From positions 1,254,051-1,318,050 of the forward strand of contig MU001508.1 of assembly GCA_010093485.1 (NCBI GenBank): DNA of 64,000 nt, given 5' to 3'. Source of the DNA: Karstenula rhodostoma CBS 690.94 (taxonomy: Eukaryota > Ascomycota > Dothideomycetes > Pleosporales > Didymosphaeriaceae). The translations under genes and the position numbers were made by a program. The notes beneath the pieces were generated by a model, which was not told the DNA's origin, made no database searches, and saw only the letters and a list, made by a program, of their open reading frames with translations. Positions 10,375-22,545 of the stretch are shown in pieces (the first letter of the stretch is position 1; each line of letters begins with the position of its first letter).

Positions 10375-11194
10375 TGAGAGTGGAGTCTGTGAGCGCTACA
10401 ATGAAACACAATCAGGTTGCGCTGCGATGGCGGAGGGGAAAACGATGGATGGCTGGCTGGCCGCGCAGAGTTTGAGGCCCCGCACTACTTCCTAGCTCAG
10501 CACGAACAGCAAAACCCACCGTTAGCGGGCTCAACCATCGTCGACGCGACGTGCTCCATACTGGTGTTCGAGAACAGAGAACTTGGCCATGTTGCTGACG
10601 TCGTGGGGCAACTCGAGACGCGTCCTCGGCGGGTCGACGGGCCACTGGTGACACGCGTGCACGTGCTGCTCCCGACGTCGCGTCACGGTACGACCTCTGT
10701 GCTTGGACGGCTCGCAATACGTTTCCGTCTTGTCTATGAACAATGCAAAATGCTCCCGTTTCCTCTCACGACAGGATGCTGGCTCTTTGAAGTTCCTCGA
10801 ACCACGAACCACGTCACGAAACAGATTTAGGAGACAGGTTCTGGGGCTGGGGAAACAAACTACGACCCTGGCCTGAATGGCATCCTCAAGTGTGGAGAGA
10901 AGAATGCGGGGCAGGAGTGGGGCAGCTCCTCCTCGAGCAACGAACTTACTAAACCCCCATCACTAACCTGCTTTCGATTGGCATGGCTCCGGCAGATCGA
11001 TATCAAGCCCTGCAACGTGTCTCGTGCAAGCTGACAGACTAGAATTCACACGATACTCGTTTGGCTCTGGCGATCCCCCGCAATCCCTTGGACCCGTTCG
11101 GCTGTCTATAAGCGACCTTCAATGAGAAGCTGTGTACGGACATCGTTCGCCTTTTACTACTGAAACCGCACTTTACCCTTCTCTCGCAGAAGCT
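10375..11194. other. divergent promoter region
   Basis: Lies between the minus-strand permease and the plus-strand dioxygenase, so it should hold both promoters and 5' leaders. A TATA-like tctataag lies at about 11104-11111, some 85 nt before the dioxygenase ATG. Open frames here have no recognisable product. Confidence 0.5.
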
Positions 11195-12361
11195 ATGCAT
11201 TCATCAACCGAGGGAACTACAAATGGTACCTCCAATGGTACCGCCCAACACAATATCCCTAACTCATGTCCGTCATGTCCAGCACCACTAAAGTACTCTG
11301 GTTCTCTCGACCATCTGCGCTACTTTGAGATCACTCCAATAATCGGTCGCGAATACCCCGACGTCAAAGTCACCGACATACTAAATGCTCCAAACGCGGA
11401 AGAGCAGATCCGGGACGTGGCTGTTATCATCTCTGAACGAGGCGTCGTCTTCTTTCGAGACCAAGATAATCTCAACATTGCCGATCAGAAGAAGTTCTGC
11501 GACTTGCTCGGAAAGCTGAGCGGGCGACCTGAGGACCATGGGTTACACGTGCATCCGATTTACCGCGATCCAGGCAATCTCACCTTGCCGGATGGAACCA
11601 CGGATGAAAACATATATGTTATAAACTCGGAAGCCCAGAAAAAAATCTACAAGACAATGGCCCGACGCGCCCCCACAGAACCCCGCGACCTCTCCCGCGA
11701 ATGGCACAGTGACAGCACTTTCGAGAACGCCCCCTCCGACTTCTCCTTCCTCAAGATGGAAGAGACGCCTCCTCACGGCGGCGACACACTCTGGTGTTCC
11801 GGCTACGAAATTTACGATCGCATGTCTCCATCCTACCGCAGCTATCTCGAAACACTAACAGCGACCTGCGCACAGCCCGTTTTCAAGAGCGCAGCCGAAG
11901 CCGGCAAATACGAGGTGATGAGTCCCAGAGGAAGCCCACTAAACATCGGCGACGATTTCGCGCCCAGTCACCCTGTAGTGAGAACGAACAGGATTACGGG
12001 GTGGAAGGCTATCTTCGCGGGTGTGGGCCTGCATGTGACGAAGATCAACGACGTATATAGTTACGAGGACCAAATGATTAGGGAGTACGTGATGCGATTG
12101 ATTACGCGAAATCATGACTGCATTGCGAGAATGAAATGGACGAAGAATGCAGCAGCCATCTGGAATAATAGCTGTGTTTGGCATGCTGCCACGGTAAGTC
12201 GTGTAAAGTCTGTTTGGTTCGTTTCTAATCATGCACAGCCTGATACACATCTCGTGAACGGGAATAGAACGGGCGTGAGAGCTTCCAGCATCGGAGAGAC
12301 GCCATACCTTGACCCCAATTCGAAGTCTCGAAGGGAAGCACTGGGCATTCCTATTGTGTAA
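11195..12361 (+). CDS. TauD/TfdA-family Fe(II)/2-oxoglutarate dioxygenase
   Basis: Exons 11195-12193 and 12239-12361 give 373 aa. The product is a TauD-type dioxygenase that couples 2-oxoglutarate decarboxylation to oxidation of a sulfonate or similar small substrate. The HxD iron ligands are in EWHSDS, the distal His in WNNSCVWHAAT, and the 2-oxoglutarate-binding Arg region in GVRASSIGETPY. RGVVFFRDQ and PHGGDTLW are also family-typical. The ATG at 11195 is the first in frame; the open frame upstream starts with GTG only. The 45-nt intron (12194-12238) is a multiple of three with no stop, so a retained form would insert 15 residues between the distal His and the Arg. The exact substrate cannot be told. 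Confidence 0.9.
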   Translation: MHSSTEGTTNGTSNGTAQHNIPNSCPSCPAPLKYSGSLDHLRYFEITPIIGREYPDVKVTDILNAPNAEEQIRDVAVIISERGVVFFRDQDNLNIADQKKFCDLLGKLSGRPEDHGLHVHPIYRDPGNLTLPDGTTDENIYVINSEAQKKIYKTMARRAPTEPRDLSREWHSDSTFENAPSDFSFLKMEETPPHGGDTLWCSGYEIYDRMSPSYRSYLETLTATCAQPVFKSAAEAGKYEVMSPRGSPLNIGDDFAPSHPVVRTNRITGWKAIFAGVGLHVTKINDVYSYEDQMIREYVMRLITRNHDCIARMKWTKNAAAIWNNSCVWHAATVSRVKSVWFVSNHAQPDTHLVNGNRTGVRASSIGETPYLDPNSKSRREALGIPIV

Positions 12362-13730
12362 CACTCAAGTCTTTCGCGCAAAGGTATGTTCCAGTGGTTA
12401 GGTCTAGCAACTCAGGAGATTGGGCAAGGTTTGAGGGTAATAGATTGCGCTTCAAGGCTACGCTAAAAGAGGCAGGACTTGAAGGACCAAAATAGCAGAA
12501 GTTGAAGGTCAAACAACGCACACATACGAAAAGTATTGCTTCTTACTGCAATGGGCATCATGAATCCATCGTAATATCTCTTGAGTCCCAAGTCGCATCG
12601 TACAACGGGCGTACTGTCGCGTGACTCGCGTAACTTCAGGTTGGAGACCGCACTGGACAACGACTGCTTCAAGGCAAGACAGCATGGAACCGCTCAACGA
12701 GGGGCTCTCTGAGTATGAATATTTCAAATAAATCCACCATAGGTACCCTGGGTAGTGAGTTCGGGATGCGAAGTGCTGGGTTTAGGGAGATTGTAGCGCT
12801 AGTCATGTCTTAGCGTGCTTGCGTCCGCCTCTTCTACATTCATGCCGCAACTTTCCTTCAACCTCACACCAGCCTAGAATGGCATCTCTCACGCGACCTT
12901 CCCGCTTCATCGCTCGGGACACGCTTGCCGTCCTCTTTCTACGGTTACCTTGGCGCGGATAAAGATACAAAAGAGCATCACCTAAAACGGCAGGCACGAG
13001 TGATGCCGCCTTAAAATGCACTGAACGAATGATGCCGCGGCCCTAACACAAAGCCGGGTTTTTTTTCTCCCGTGAATAGAAGAGGAACAAAACTGCAACT
13101 GTGAGATCGGCCTTTGTCCAGGTTCCAAATAGCGCAATGGATCGAGCATGCACCATGAGTACGAATGAACGCTGTTTCCTAGGCTTCCTACGTTAATCCC
13201 ATTTCTCCCATAACAAATTGGAGGCTCAGATGCGCCGTATACCGATACACCACCACACACCGCGGGCCTTAACCACCCCGGCTATCGCACTTCCACACAT
13301 GGTCCCAATTGGGAAGGTCGAACACTCTTTACTAAGACACCTTCGGTATATTATAGTGCCCAGCCTGCAGGAACCCAGGGTCCGGTTCTTGGCTAATCGG
13401 TCACGAACGACTACAACAAATATCGCAATGGGGCCTTATCTGCAAAAGGCAGTCGGAAGACGCTTACCTGCATACACCTCTCAAGACTAGAGTCAAGTAG
13501 GTGTCGAGAGATACTACCAGCAATGGTTTTGCCACTATTGGCAAGTCAGATGTCCGCGGGTATGAGTCCTGTGCTAAATTTCGGTCGCGGCGGTAGCAGT
13601 ATAAAAAGAAGAAGAAGATGGGCCCAATGCTGGACGTCGTGGGGCTTGCTCAATCAACTCTCGTGTACTACAGAGCCAATCTCTTCCCTGTGTCGCTCCC
13701 GATCAGGCAGCACAAAGGCTAAAAATCAAT
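12362..13730. other. intergenic, no gene seen
   Basis: Only short open frames without recognisable products. The last ~150 bases include tataaaaag at about 13600-13608, a likely TATA box for the fungalysin gene. Confidence 0.5.
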
Positions 13731-15779
13731 ATGCGGTCCTTTCTTCTCGCATCACTGGCTTCGTTAGCCACGCAGCATGTCTACGGCCATCCCACGCGCG
13801 CCACACAAACACTGAGCAGGCGCGCCGTTGATCTCAACGCCTTCCGCCAGGTTCTCGACACAAAGTACGCCAACGCCACCGCTGTCCAGTCAGACCCATC
13901 GATCACCTCCCTCAACAAGCGAGCTGACCCCGTGGACACCGCTACAGAATTGGTCAAGGCAACTGTAGGTCGCTTCAGGATAGGTGAAACACGGAAACAC
14001 ATACTCACGTGCTGTTAGATTCCCGGTGCAACTTTCCGTCTAGTCGACGATCACTATGTTGGGAACAACGGCATCGCGCACTTCAACTACAAACAGACGG
14101 TAAACGGCTTGGACATTGACAATGCGGACTTCCACGTCAACATCGGCCGCGACGGAGAGGTGTTTTCTTTCGGCAACTCGTTCTACCAGGGAAAAGTTCC
14201 ATCAGCATTGAGAAAGCGAGATGCCGTCGAGCCCACTACGGCTCTTAAAACTGCCGTGGCCACGCTTCAACTCCCTATGTCTGCCGATAAGGCCAAGGCC
14301 GAGGAGACTGAGTCGAACGTTTACACCATCAAAGATACGACGGGTACTGTATCAGCACCGGAGGCTCGCCTTGTCTACGTGCAGACAGGTGACAGCCTTG
14401 CGCTCAGCTGGAGGGTCGAAACCGACGTCGACGTTAACTGGCTCCTCACGTATGTTGATGCCGAGGATGGCGAGAAGATCCATCATGTTGTCGACTATGG
14501 TGCCGATGCCACATACGAAGTCTAGTAAGTCTACATACCTCATGGTTATGGTCGCTCGACTAACATCTTCCAGCCCATGGGGAATCAACGACCCTACCGA
14601 GGGAAAACGCATCACCGTTACGGATCCCTTCGACAAGGTCGCCAGTGAGTTCGGCTGGCACAGCGATGGTTCAAAGTCTTATAATACTACTTGGGGTAAC
14701 AATGGGGTTGCGCAGAGCAATTGGGACGGTAGTACTTCAAATTACGAAGGCCTCCCCAGACCAACGGCGGCGGATCTGCATTTTGAGTATTCTTACAGCC
14801 TGGACCAGAGCGACTGGAAGAGCTACATCAATGCATCCATCACCCAGCTTTTCTACACCGCCAACACATACCACGACCTGCTCTACAAGCTTGGCTTCAC
14901 CGAGGCTGCCGGGAATTTCGAAACCAACAACAACGGCCAGGGAGGCGTAGGCAACGACTTCGTCTACTTGAACGCCCAAGATGGCGCAGGTACGTACCCC
15001 TCTCACGCATCCCAGACCCACCACTAAGACCCGCAGGCATAAACAACGCCAACTTCCAGACCCCCGCCGACGGCCAAAAAGCACGCATGCGGATGTACAT
15101 GTGGGACCGCACCCAGCCCTGGCGCGACGGCGCCTTCGAAGCCGGCGTCGTAATCCACGAGTACACGCACGGACTCAGCAACCGTCTCACAGGCGGGCCC
15201 AAGAACTCGGGCTGCCTCTCCGTCCTAGAGAGCGGCGGCATGGGCGAGGGCTGGGGCGATTTCTACGCGACGGCGATCCGCCTGAAGGCCAACGACAAGC
15301 GCACGACCGACTACCCGATGGGCGCGTGGGTCTACGGCGACCCCAAGGGCCTGCGTCCCTACGTCTACTCGACCAACCAGACGACAAACCCCCACGTCTA
15401 CTCCAACGCCAACGCCCTGACACAGGTCCACTACATCGGCACCATCTGGGCCACCATGCTGTACGAGGTGCTGTGGAACCTGATTGAGAAGCACGGCAAG
15501 AACGACGCGCCCGTGCCCACCTTCGACGCAAACGGCGTGCCGACCGACGGGAAGTATCTCCTCCTGAAGCTTGTGTTAGACGGAATGGCCTTGCAACCAT
15601 GCAACCCTACGTTCGTATCTGCGCGGGATGCGATCCTGGATGCGGATCTCGCGCTGACGGGGGGCGAGAACGCGTGCGAGATATGGACGGGCTTCGCGAA
15701 GAGGGGGCTGGGCGAGGGCGCAAAGTACAGCTCCACTCGGCGGACGGACAGCTTTAAGGTGCCTGAGGGTGTGTGCTGA
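13731..15779 (+). CDS. fungalysin, secreted M36 metalloprotease
   Basis: Exons 13731-13964, 14019-14524, 14574-14989 and 15037-15779 give 632 aa, the usual length for this family. A signal peptide ([19 protein letters not shown]) precedes a fungalysin/thermolysin propeptide of about 220 residues. The catalytic M36 domain has the zinc motif HEYTH at about residues 426-430 and the third ligand Glu in [11 protein letters not shown]. The enzyme is expected to be secreted as a zymogen and to degrade extracellular protein. All three introns are 47-54 nt with standard sites. Elastinolytic fungalysins occur in many saprotrophs and pathogens; nothing here separates the two. Confidence 0.95.
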
Positions 15780-16399
15780 GGAGGTCGCTGCCGTCAGGAG
15801 TCTTGCTTTTGATGACATTTTTGGAAGAAGCGATAGCGAAATCGCAATCTCTACAATCTAGTCTAGTAGTTCCCAGGTGCCTTTCTATAATCCGCTGGGG
15901 TAGCCTAATACAGTCTATACCGAATCTGATGCTGGGACTAGGGACAGGCGATGCCGAATAAGTGGCCTGCTTTGCTGAAGAATTGGTCTAGGAAGTAAAT
16001 CGTGTAGTAAGCTTTCGATAGAAACGTCCCCGGAATTGCTTTCCATGAGAACAGGAACTTGGACAGATATTCCCTCAACCTCGTATATAAAGGTGAGATA
16101 ACCTCTAAGATATTAATACTTATTACTAAGATCAGAATCCACGTGCATCAAAGAGAAGCTAAGCCTGAGGTTACTTCGTGCGTGGCTGATATGATGACGA
16201 AGGTCGTCCATGTTGGTATCATAGCAAGACATTGCAGTCCGGGCAGAAGAAGACTCCTTCAAGATCGACACCGTGGTTGTAGTATATAGCTGAAGTCTCC
16301 TCCTTCCTTGCAAAGCTGTATCGTGTTGTCGTATATGCTGCACTATGTTTCGTGACTTGGCTGTCCAGGAAAGCTGACAGTATAAATAATCTAATATGC
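15780..16399. other. intergenic, no gene seen
   Basis: AT-rich sequence with no convincing gene; small frames at 16059-16343 are unsupported. Confidence 0.5.
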
Positions 16400-16880
16400 G
16401 GCAGACTTCAATACTGTACCCTTAGCTGCGCAGAAGAAGCCGTGTACTAGAATAGTATCTTTAGTTGTATCCATGTCCCACGGGGTGAGGTCGAACTCGA
16501 TATCATAGCAAGTAAGCAGCGTAGTAATGTCTAACTTAATAAGACTTGTAGTTGCTGTATTCCTATAGACAACAACCCCGTTAATCTTGACGTAGAATTC
16601 ATTGGCGTGACATTATCCCCCACGTAAACCAAAAGTTCTTCTGCTTTACGCAAGGAGAAGCGCGTTCTCTGGTGGTGGTGATGCCCGATTGGATAGAGGT
16701 GTGTTGGTTGTCTGTCCCTCGCTCTGGGGAGTAGTAGGCACAGAATCTGCAGGCCCTTCATCATCCAGATTTGCTATACTATTCGCAGAGTCGTTTTCTA
16801 AGAGCGTTGGAGTTTCTTCTGTAATGGCCCATGGTAGAGGCGGGTGATACCGAGCTTCCCACCAGGATGTCCCCAGTTAG
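16400..16880 (-). pseudogene. degenerate coding-like sequence of unknown origin
   Basis: On the minus strand, stretches in different frames look protein-like: ANWGHPGGKLGITRLYHGP, then PWAITEETPTLLENDS followed by a Thr/Pro/Ser-rich run, then FYVKINGVVVYRNTATTS and CYDIEFDLTPWDMDTTKD. Stops and frame changes separate them. It could be a decayed gene or transposon remnant; I cannot name the family. Confidence 0.3.
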
Positions 16881-17992
16881 CAAAAACAACATCGAAATTT
16901 GCAGCGCTGCTTTCAAACATTTGGAGAGAAGAGTGTGGAGCTAAAAGTAGTTGAAGTTCAAATTCTGGCTTTGCATCTCATATATCTAACGTTTTATAAT
17001 GCGTGGTTTAGCGTGCAGTCCCATGAGGGCGGACCAATCGGCGAAATCATGCGTGGTCATCAGTCGACTCCTAGTAGGTATGTATATACGTGCTGCTCGA
17101 CCTCTCATCCTAACTCCCCCACCTCCCACTCATCAGTTGTTAAAACATCATCAATAGAGTAGTTATCTATTTCGTAGCCTTCGAATATATCGCGAACGAC
17201 TTCCGCCTTATCCTCCCACTTATAGTCCCTGTCCACTTCAACAAGCTAATTTGTGTCAGTAACCCAGACGGAAAATTGGATTATAGAACCATACCCTGAA
17301 CTTCAGTATTTGTGGTTATCCTAATACTGGTGTCACAAAGGGGACTTGTTAGCTTGCAATAATATACGATCGATTAACTTCAGTATGGTTCCCACGCAGA
17401 TAGAGCTCACCAAACTGCACACAGCGAGGGTGGAGAAGCGGAACTGCTGTACGCAGCGATGTTGGCGACTGACAGCGCAGGGCAGTTGAACCGGCGGCAG
17501 AGAAGCTGAACCGATACACACGGCGAAGTTGGCAAAAGTACTACACGGTCAAATTAGCAGCAGCCAACTTAGCGAAGCTACTCCAAGAGTCAAGGCAGTG
17601 ACATCAACCCTACATTACGCTGGTTTGGAGTGTGACACTGTTGAACGTACGCACCCAAATCGCCACAGCAAAAAAAACCATGAATGTGCAATGTGAATAT
17701 TATATGCGAATAAATGCTACCCTGCTCTTCCGCTTCGCTCTCCCACGCCAAGCCGAGCCCATGATACAAGTATACACACATGCAAAGAAGTCTGGAGATC
17801 CGTCTCGCGCGTCTCGTCTCGTCTCGTCTCGCATCATTACATGCACACCAGACGCGCCGCGCCTCGCGAAATCGCTGAAGACGAGACGTGTCTGCACCTA
17901 TTTTTCCAGCCTGCCCACGCAAATGCAAAATGCTAACGCGATGAATGGGTACTCGATTCGAAGCAAACAAGAAGGAAAAGAGCGAGATGCGC
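16881..17992. other. intergenic, no gene seen
   Basis: Non-coding region with mixed composition, including a (GTCTC)n tract near 17810-17831. It ends in the 3' flank of the next minus-strand gene. Confidence 0.5.
17808..17832 (+). repeat. (CGTCT)n microsatellite
   Basis: About four to five copies of the pentamer CGTCT/GTCTC in tandem. A closely similar tract lies at 61274-61297 inside the msrA intron. Confidence 0.85.
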
Positions 17993-19692
17993 TCATGAGA
18001 GGACGTTGTTGGGGCGGCCGCGGTCGAGGATCTCAGAGGGGACGGTGCTGCGGGTGCTGAAGCGGACCTCGTTGCCGGGGTGCTGTCGGAAGATGGGCGC
18101 CGTGTCGACCGTGGTGCGCGTGTCTTGGCGCTCGTGCTTGATGTTTTTGCCGGGGAGGCCCATGGAGGCCGGCAGAGGAGGGGTGGCGGGCGCGCGGAGA
18201 GGGAGTGACGCGCTCATCGGGGCGGAGCTCACGCGGAGCCGCTCGACGTTCTTCGGCATCGCGGGGACTTCGGGGACGCGGTCGGCTTCCTCGTCGATCG
18301 AGTAGACGGTCGACGTGGAGGTGAGGCGGAATTGCTCTTTGAGCTTTTGCGCTTCGATGCGGTTGGTTTGTTGGTTGACCCACGAGTCGACGGTGCGGAA
18401 GCGCGGGACCGAGGAGCGCGACGTCATGTAGCTCTCGCGACTGCCTTGGTAAACATCCTGTTGGATGGTGGCTTTGGGCGTTTGTGGTGCGTTGGAGTTT
18501 GTCCAGCTGAATCTGCTCATCATGCCGCCGAAGCCTGCCTTGCCAGAGATGGATGGTCTGTTGTTGAGGAATTGTTTGAATGTCGGGGGAGGCGGTAACG
18601 GGGACACAGCGCGATCTTGGGAAATATCGTTGTATACGAGTTCGGAGGCGTCTTCATCGACTGAGCGAGTGTTGTGAGTAGAAACACTTCGTCTTGAGTC
18701 CTGACCAAGGACAGCGGATGATGGGGTTATGCTGGGGCCCCTCCGATGTGAGTTATTGCGGCGAGGCGGAGGCGGGGATTCGAGAAGGAATGTTGATCTT
18801 TGTCCGTCAAGAGGTTTCGCATTCTGCAGGTTAAAGCTGCTCAAAGTCAGTTCCTGGGTCAAATGGTTGCCGCGACTTCTGAAGACGCACCTATCGCTAC
18901 GACCAAGAGCCATGAGAGGCCTTTGGGATGAAAAAGAACCAGAACGAGCCATTGCCGCTTGCGGAGGGGTGACTGTGTTTCTTCTCAGAGAGCCGTAATC
19001 GTTGCTGAATGATTGCTTCGCATCCCAACTAGGTTGATACTTGGGTGGCGGTGGGGGGCCACGCCGAGTGACTTGATATTTTCCTTGTTTGATGGCTTGC
19101 GTGAGCGAGAGACCCCGTTTGCGCATGGTGTAGATGGCGAGGACGATCATGGCGAGAATAATGGTGGCACCTGGTCATGTCAGTTTGAGGTGGGCTCTGA
19201 CATAGGCCTTCCGTACCAATTGATCCAGCTGCGATGAGCAGATGCTCAGTCGTCTGCGAGATACCGCCTTGGTGTGGACGTCCGCCAGGCCTTCCATCGC
19301 CATCTCCATCGCGAGGCGGCGGTGGGATTGCAACCACCACTGTCGCGGTTGGGTCGCTAGCAGCGAGCGCTCCTCCCGTTGGTTGCGCACCGCCCATTAC
19401 AGTCAGTGTCCACTATTCTAGTCAGTTCCAAGACCCAATTCATTGACCACGATCCTGCTCATACCACTGATGGCTGCCAGTCCTCATCGCTATCGTCGTC
19501 ATCCCGGGTTTGTAGGACAGTGGGGTGGGGTTGCGTGTGATCCTGGCGAGGGCTGACGAAGGTAGTCGGGGTTGCGGTCGCCGTCGCCGTCGCGCGGGAT
19601 GATTCCACCTCTTGTGCCTTATCCTCCTCTGTCCTCTCCACAACAATATATTTCGCCTGCTCCGCCCGTGTCTGAAGCCTCGGGACCGGCAT
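17993..19692 (-). CDS. single-pass membrane protein with long Ser/Pro-rich tail
   Basis: Exons 19692-19465, 19412-19217 and 19170-17993 give 533 aa. The N-terminal ~150 residues are Thr/Pro/Gly-rich. One membrane helix, spanning the exon 2/3 junction (AAGSIG then ATIILAMIVLAIYTM), is followed by Arg/Lys (MRKRG). A ~370-residue basic, Ser/Pro-rich, probably cytosolic tail has several PPPP motifs. No signal peptide is evident at the chosen ATG (19692); an upstream GTG extends the frame. The layout resembles fungal surface-sensor or membrane-anchor proteins, but I do not recognise a domain. Confidence 0.7.
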
Positions 19693-21151
19693 GTTAAATG
19701 TTCGGGGCGTGGGCCGATAGGCCCTCTCGATCCTGCCGCTCAACGAGTTTCCACCCACAACATCTGAATTCGGCCCGCGTCAAGATGGTAAGATCAGTCG
19801 TATAAAGGTAGTCCTAAGCCAGCTAGGACCGCTGCCGGGGGAGAAGAGAACGAGAAGCGAAGGTCAACGAAAGTGTCGAGTATTAGCAAAAGCAGCCCAG
19901 CTGCGGAACGAAGGACAGACGGGGCAAGTCGGCAGCGAGCAGCGAAGGCTGGGCGAGCGCTGGAGACTGCATGGTACTGCGACAGGACACTGAGGGATAT
20001 GAGAGCGCATGAAGGACGCTAGCCAATGAGTCGCTTCTGGTCCCGTGTCGGTTTGAGAAGTCCAAGTGCGTGTGGGCACGCTCTGCGGCGCGAAGCAGCG
20101 AGGTTAGCGGCGCCAGTAGCAGGTTAATTGCGAGTAATTGACTCGTTTAGGCAGATAGTGGGCCGGAAAGCTGCTTGAGCATGAAGCAGGCACTGATGAC
20201 CCCTGGAAGCTTGTCTTGGACCTGTCTCAGGGCAGCGTGCTCGCGTTTCAACACGCGCCCCAGGTTCAATGGTGGCCTCGCTAATCGGCAGGGCGCCGCG
20301 GAGGTCGCCAGGCGGCGAGGCGTGACGAAGCGGATGGAAGACGTCTCAAGTCATCGTCGCGTGGTGGCAGTGGCAGCGGTGGTGCGCCGTTCGGTCCACT
20401 TTCTGCTCGTTCTCGTTCGACTGTACTGACTGCGGAAACGTCACGTGCGTGTTGCTGTGCGGACGGATGACGGCAGCCAAGCCACACTCGACTGCGCCAC
20501 CGGCCCGACGCGGACGCTTGAAGGGGCCGTCTGCCACCGTCTGTGAAGGCTTCGGATGGCTGCTGGCCGGCGTGAAATGCCCAGTGCCCAGCTGCGAGAG
20601 AGCAGACATGCCCGAGTCGCGGGGAGCCCTGAGGTTTCGCAGCGCGCGCACAAGAACGGATGGTTTGTTTCCTGGAATCTGAAGCTGCAGAGCGCACCAT
20701 GTAGCGTACTGGCCGGGCAGACTTCGGACTGGCGTCTACCGTATACCGCAACCGCAGGACGCTGCAAGAGAGCCTCGCCGGGAATGCCACCCAGGCTCGC
20801 ACTCTGTTTGCGGGGCAGACTGCGTACGACTGAGGAACTTCGCGTTGGCGGTACCTTCACCACCGAGGCTGAGCGCCACGAGGTCAGCAGCTCGTATCTT
20901 CGTCGTTGCTTCGCCTCGTTACTCAACAGCGGCAATTCTCTTCAGTCAGCAGCCCGGCTCCGAGATGCCGTAGTCTATAAAGATGGCAAGCAGCCATTAC
21001 GTCCGCCGAGTATTCGATCCCACCTTCCGCACCCTCTGCGCCTTCCGTAATCTCTACCCCTCAAGCAGTACCCCGCTGTGAATTGACTTCCCTCCACTAC
21101 GCCTCATCCGCCACCCTCCGCCTCCATCCCACACAACACCCCATCCCCACA
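19693..21151. other. GC-rich intergenic region, no gene seen
   Basis: Dense overlapping open frames on both strands at 20150-21050 come from GC-rich composition. None shows a recognisable domain, signal peptide or splice structure. Likely holds two promoters. Confidence 0.45.
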
Positions 21152-21825
21152 ATGTCGAACCCCTACGACCAGTACGGCCAGCAGCAGTACGGCCAGCAGT
21201 ACCCACCGAACAACCAGTACGGTGGCGCGCCTTCTTACGGATCGCCGGCCCCTAGCCAGCAGGGCTACGCGCCGCCACACCAGGGAGGCTACGACCAGGG
21301 CTACCCGCAGCACCCGCCACAGCAGCAGTACGGCGAGCAACAGTACCAGCAGCAGCAGTATCCAGGCTACGGCCCTCCAGCACACGGCGGCTTCCAAAAC
21401 GGCCAGCAAGGCTACGACCAGAACCAGCAATACAACCAGCAACCGTGAGTCCCCATTCGCCGCCCCATCCCATCACGGTTTCGAAACCCCAACTAACGCG
21501 CCGCAGAGCCTACGGACAGCAGTCCTACCCGGGCCAAGCACCCGCGCAACAGTTCCCCCAGCAGGGCGCCTACCCGCAAGATCAGTATCCCCAGGGCCAG
21601 TACGGCCAGCACGGCCAGCAGGCGCAGTACGGGCCTACCGACCCCAACGCCCAGGCCGAGGGCGACCGCGGCCTCATGGGTGCGCTCGGCGGCGGCGCGG
21701 CGGGTTACTTTGGCGGCAACAAGATGGGCGGCCACGGTATCATCGGGGCTCTCGCGGGCGCCGTGCTAGGCTCCAAGCTCGAGGACAAGCACAAGGATAA
21801 GAAGCACAACCAGCAAGGCTGGTAG
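21152..21825 (+). CDS. prion-like Gln/Tyr-rich protein with C-terminal glycine zipper
   Basis: Exons 21152-21444 and 21507-21825 give 203 aa. The first ~140 residues are low-complexity repeats of YGQQ, QQQY, PPQ and GGYDQGY, rich in Gln, Tyr, Gly and Pro. The C-terminus has a Gly-zipper segment (LMGALGGGAAGYFGGNKMG, GIIGALAGAVLGSKLEDK) followed by a basic tail. Such proteins often associate with membranes or form condensates (inference). The ATG at 21152 follows a Kozak-like acaATG, and the repeat begins at once. Distant relatives are common in ascomycetes, without a defined function. Confidence 0.85.
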
Positions 21826-22261
21826 ATGACTTCCCGCGGCTGCACGTTTCTTTACCGCGGCGTTTCGGATGACGGAAGGGAATGAATTGAAATGAAATGA
21901 AATTGACGGCTCTCGGTCGTGTTATCCTATCGCTAGCACTACTTTCAAGTTTCTACCCCAGCATCTATCGCCGCCCAATCGGCCGCTCATCCACAACATC
22001 TCCAATATACTTTGTACCTTACCACCCTATCCAACAACGTGACGTGCACGATGTGGCGTGACACGAGCCGCCAGCATGTCCTCCCTCCTGGCGCCATCCC
22101 GCTCCCGTCCGTCCCAATACGATCACAGCCCCGCCGATAAGATCCCCCCCGCGCTGCTGAGTCGCGCACACGCGACCGCTACAACCTTCCTTCCTTTCTC
22201 CCTCCACTCCCGCATCACCTAACGCAGCCCTTAATTTACACTCCGCCGTCGCGACGCGCTC

Positions 22262-22400
22262 AACCTCCCGTGATGAGGCGAGGACGACGAGGGGCGTTTA
22301 CTCCCCGTCTGCCATCCTCCCTTGAATAAAACGGAATATTGTCCATTGCGCTTGGCTGGCGTAGTATACACATCACGCAACCCCGTGGCACGGTTCTGTA
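22262..22400 (+). repeat. diverged direct repeat, copy 1
   Basis: Shares ordered blocks with copy 2: AGGCGAGGA, GGGGCGTTT, TCCCCG, a purine-rich ACGGAATATTG-like block and GGCTGGCGT. Differences are largely C/T or A/G changes plus a short GAGCAG expansion in copy 2. Confidence 0.6.
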
Positions 22401-22410
22401 GTACCAAACC

Positions 22411-22545
22411 TCCCATATCGTAATAAGGCGAGGATGAGGAGCAGGAGCAGGGGCGTTTGATCCCCGCCGTTACCGCGCCCCTGTTATTTTCCTTCAAACA
22501 AGACGGGATATCGCAGGGATGGCTTGCGTGGTGATTTGGTACCGT
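22411..22545 (+). repeat. diverged direct repeat, copy 2
   Basis: Second copy of the roughly 150-bp unit: AGGCGAGGATGAGGAG, GGGGCGTTT, TCCCCG, GACGGGATATCG and GGCTTGCGT in the same order and orientation as copy 1. Confidence 0.6.

Noticed and set aside
20175..21050. several overlapping frames in GC-rich DNA
   Set aside because: Expected by chance at this base composition; none shows a domain or splice structure.
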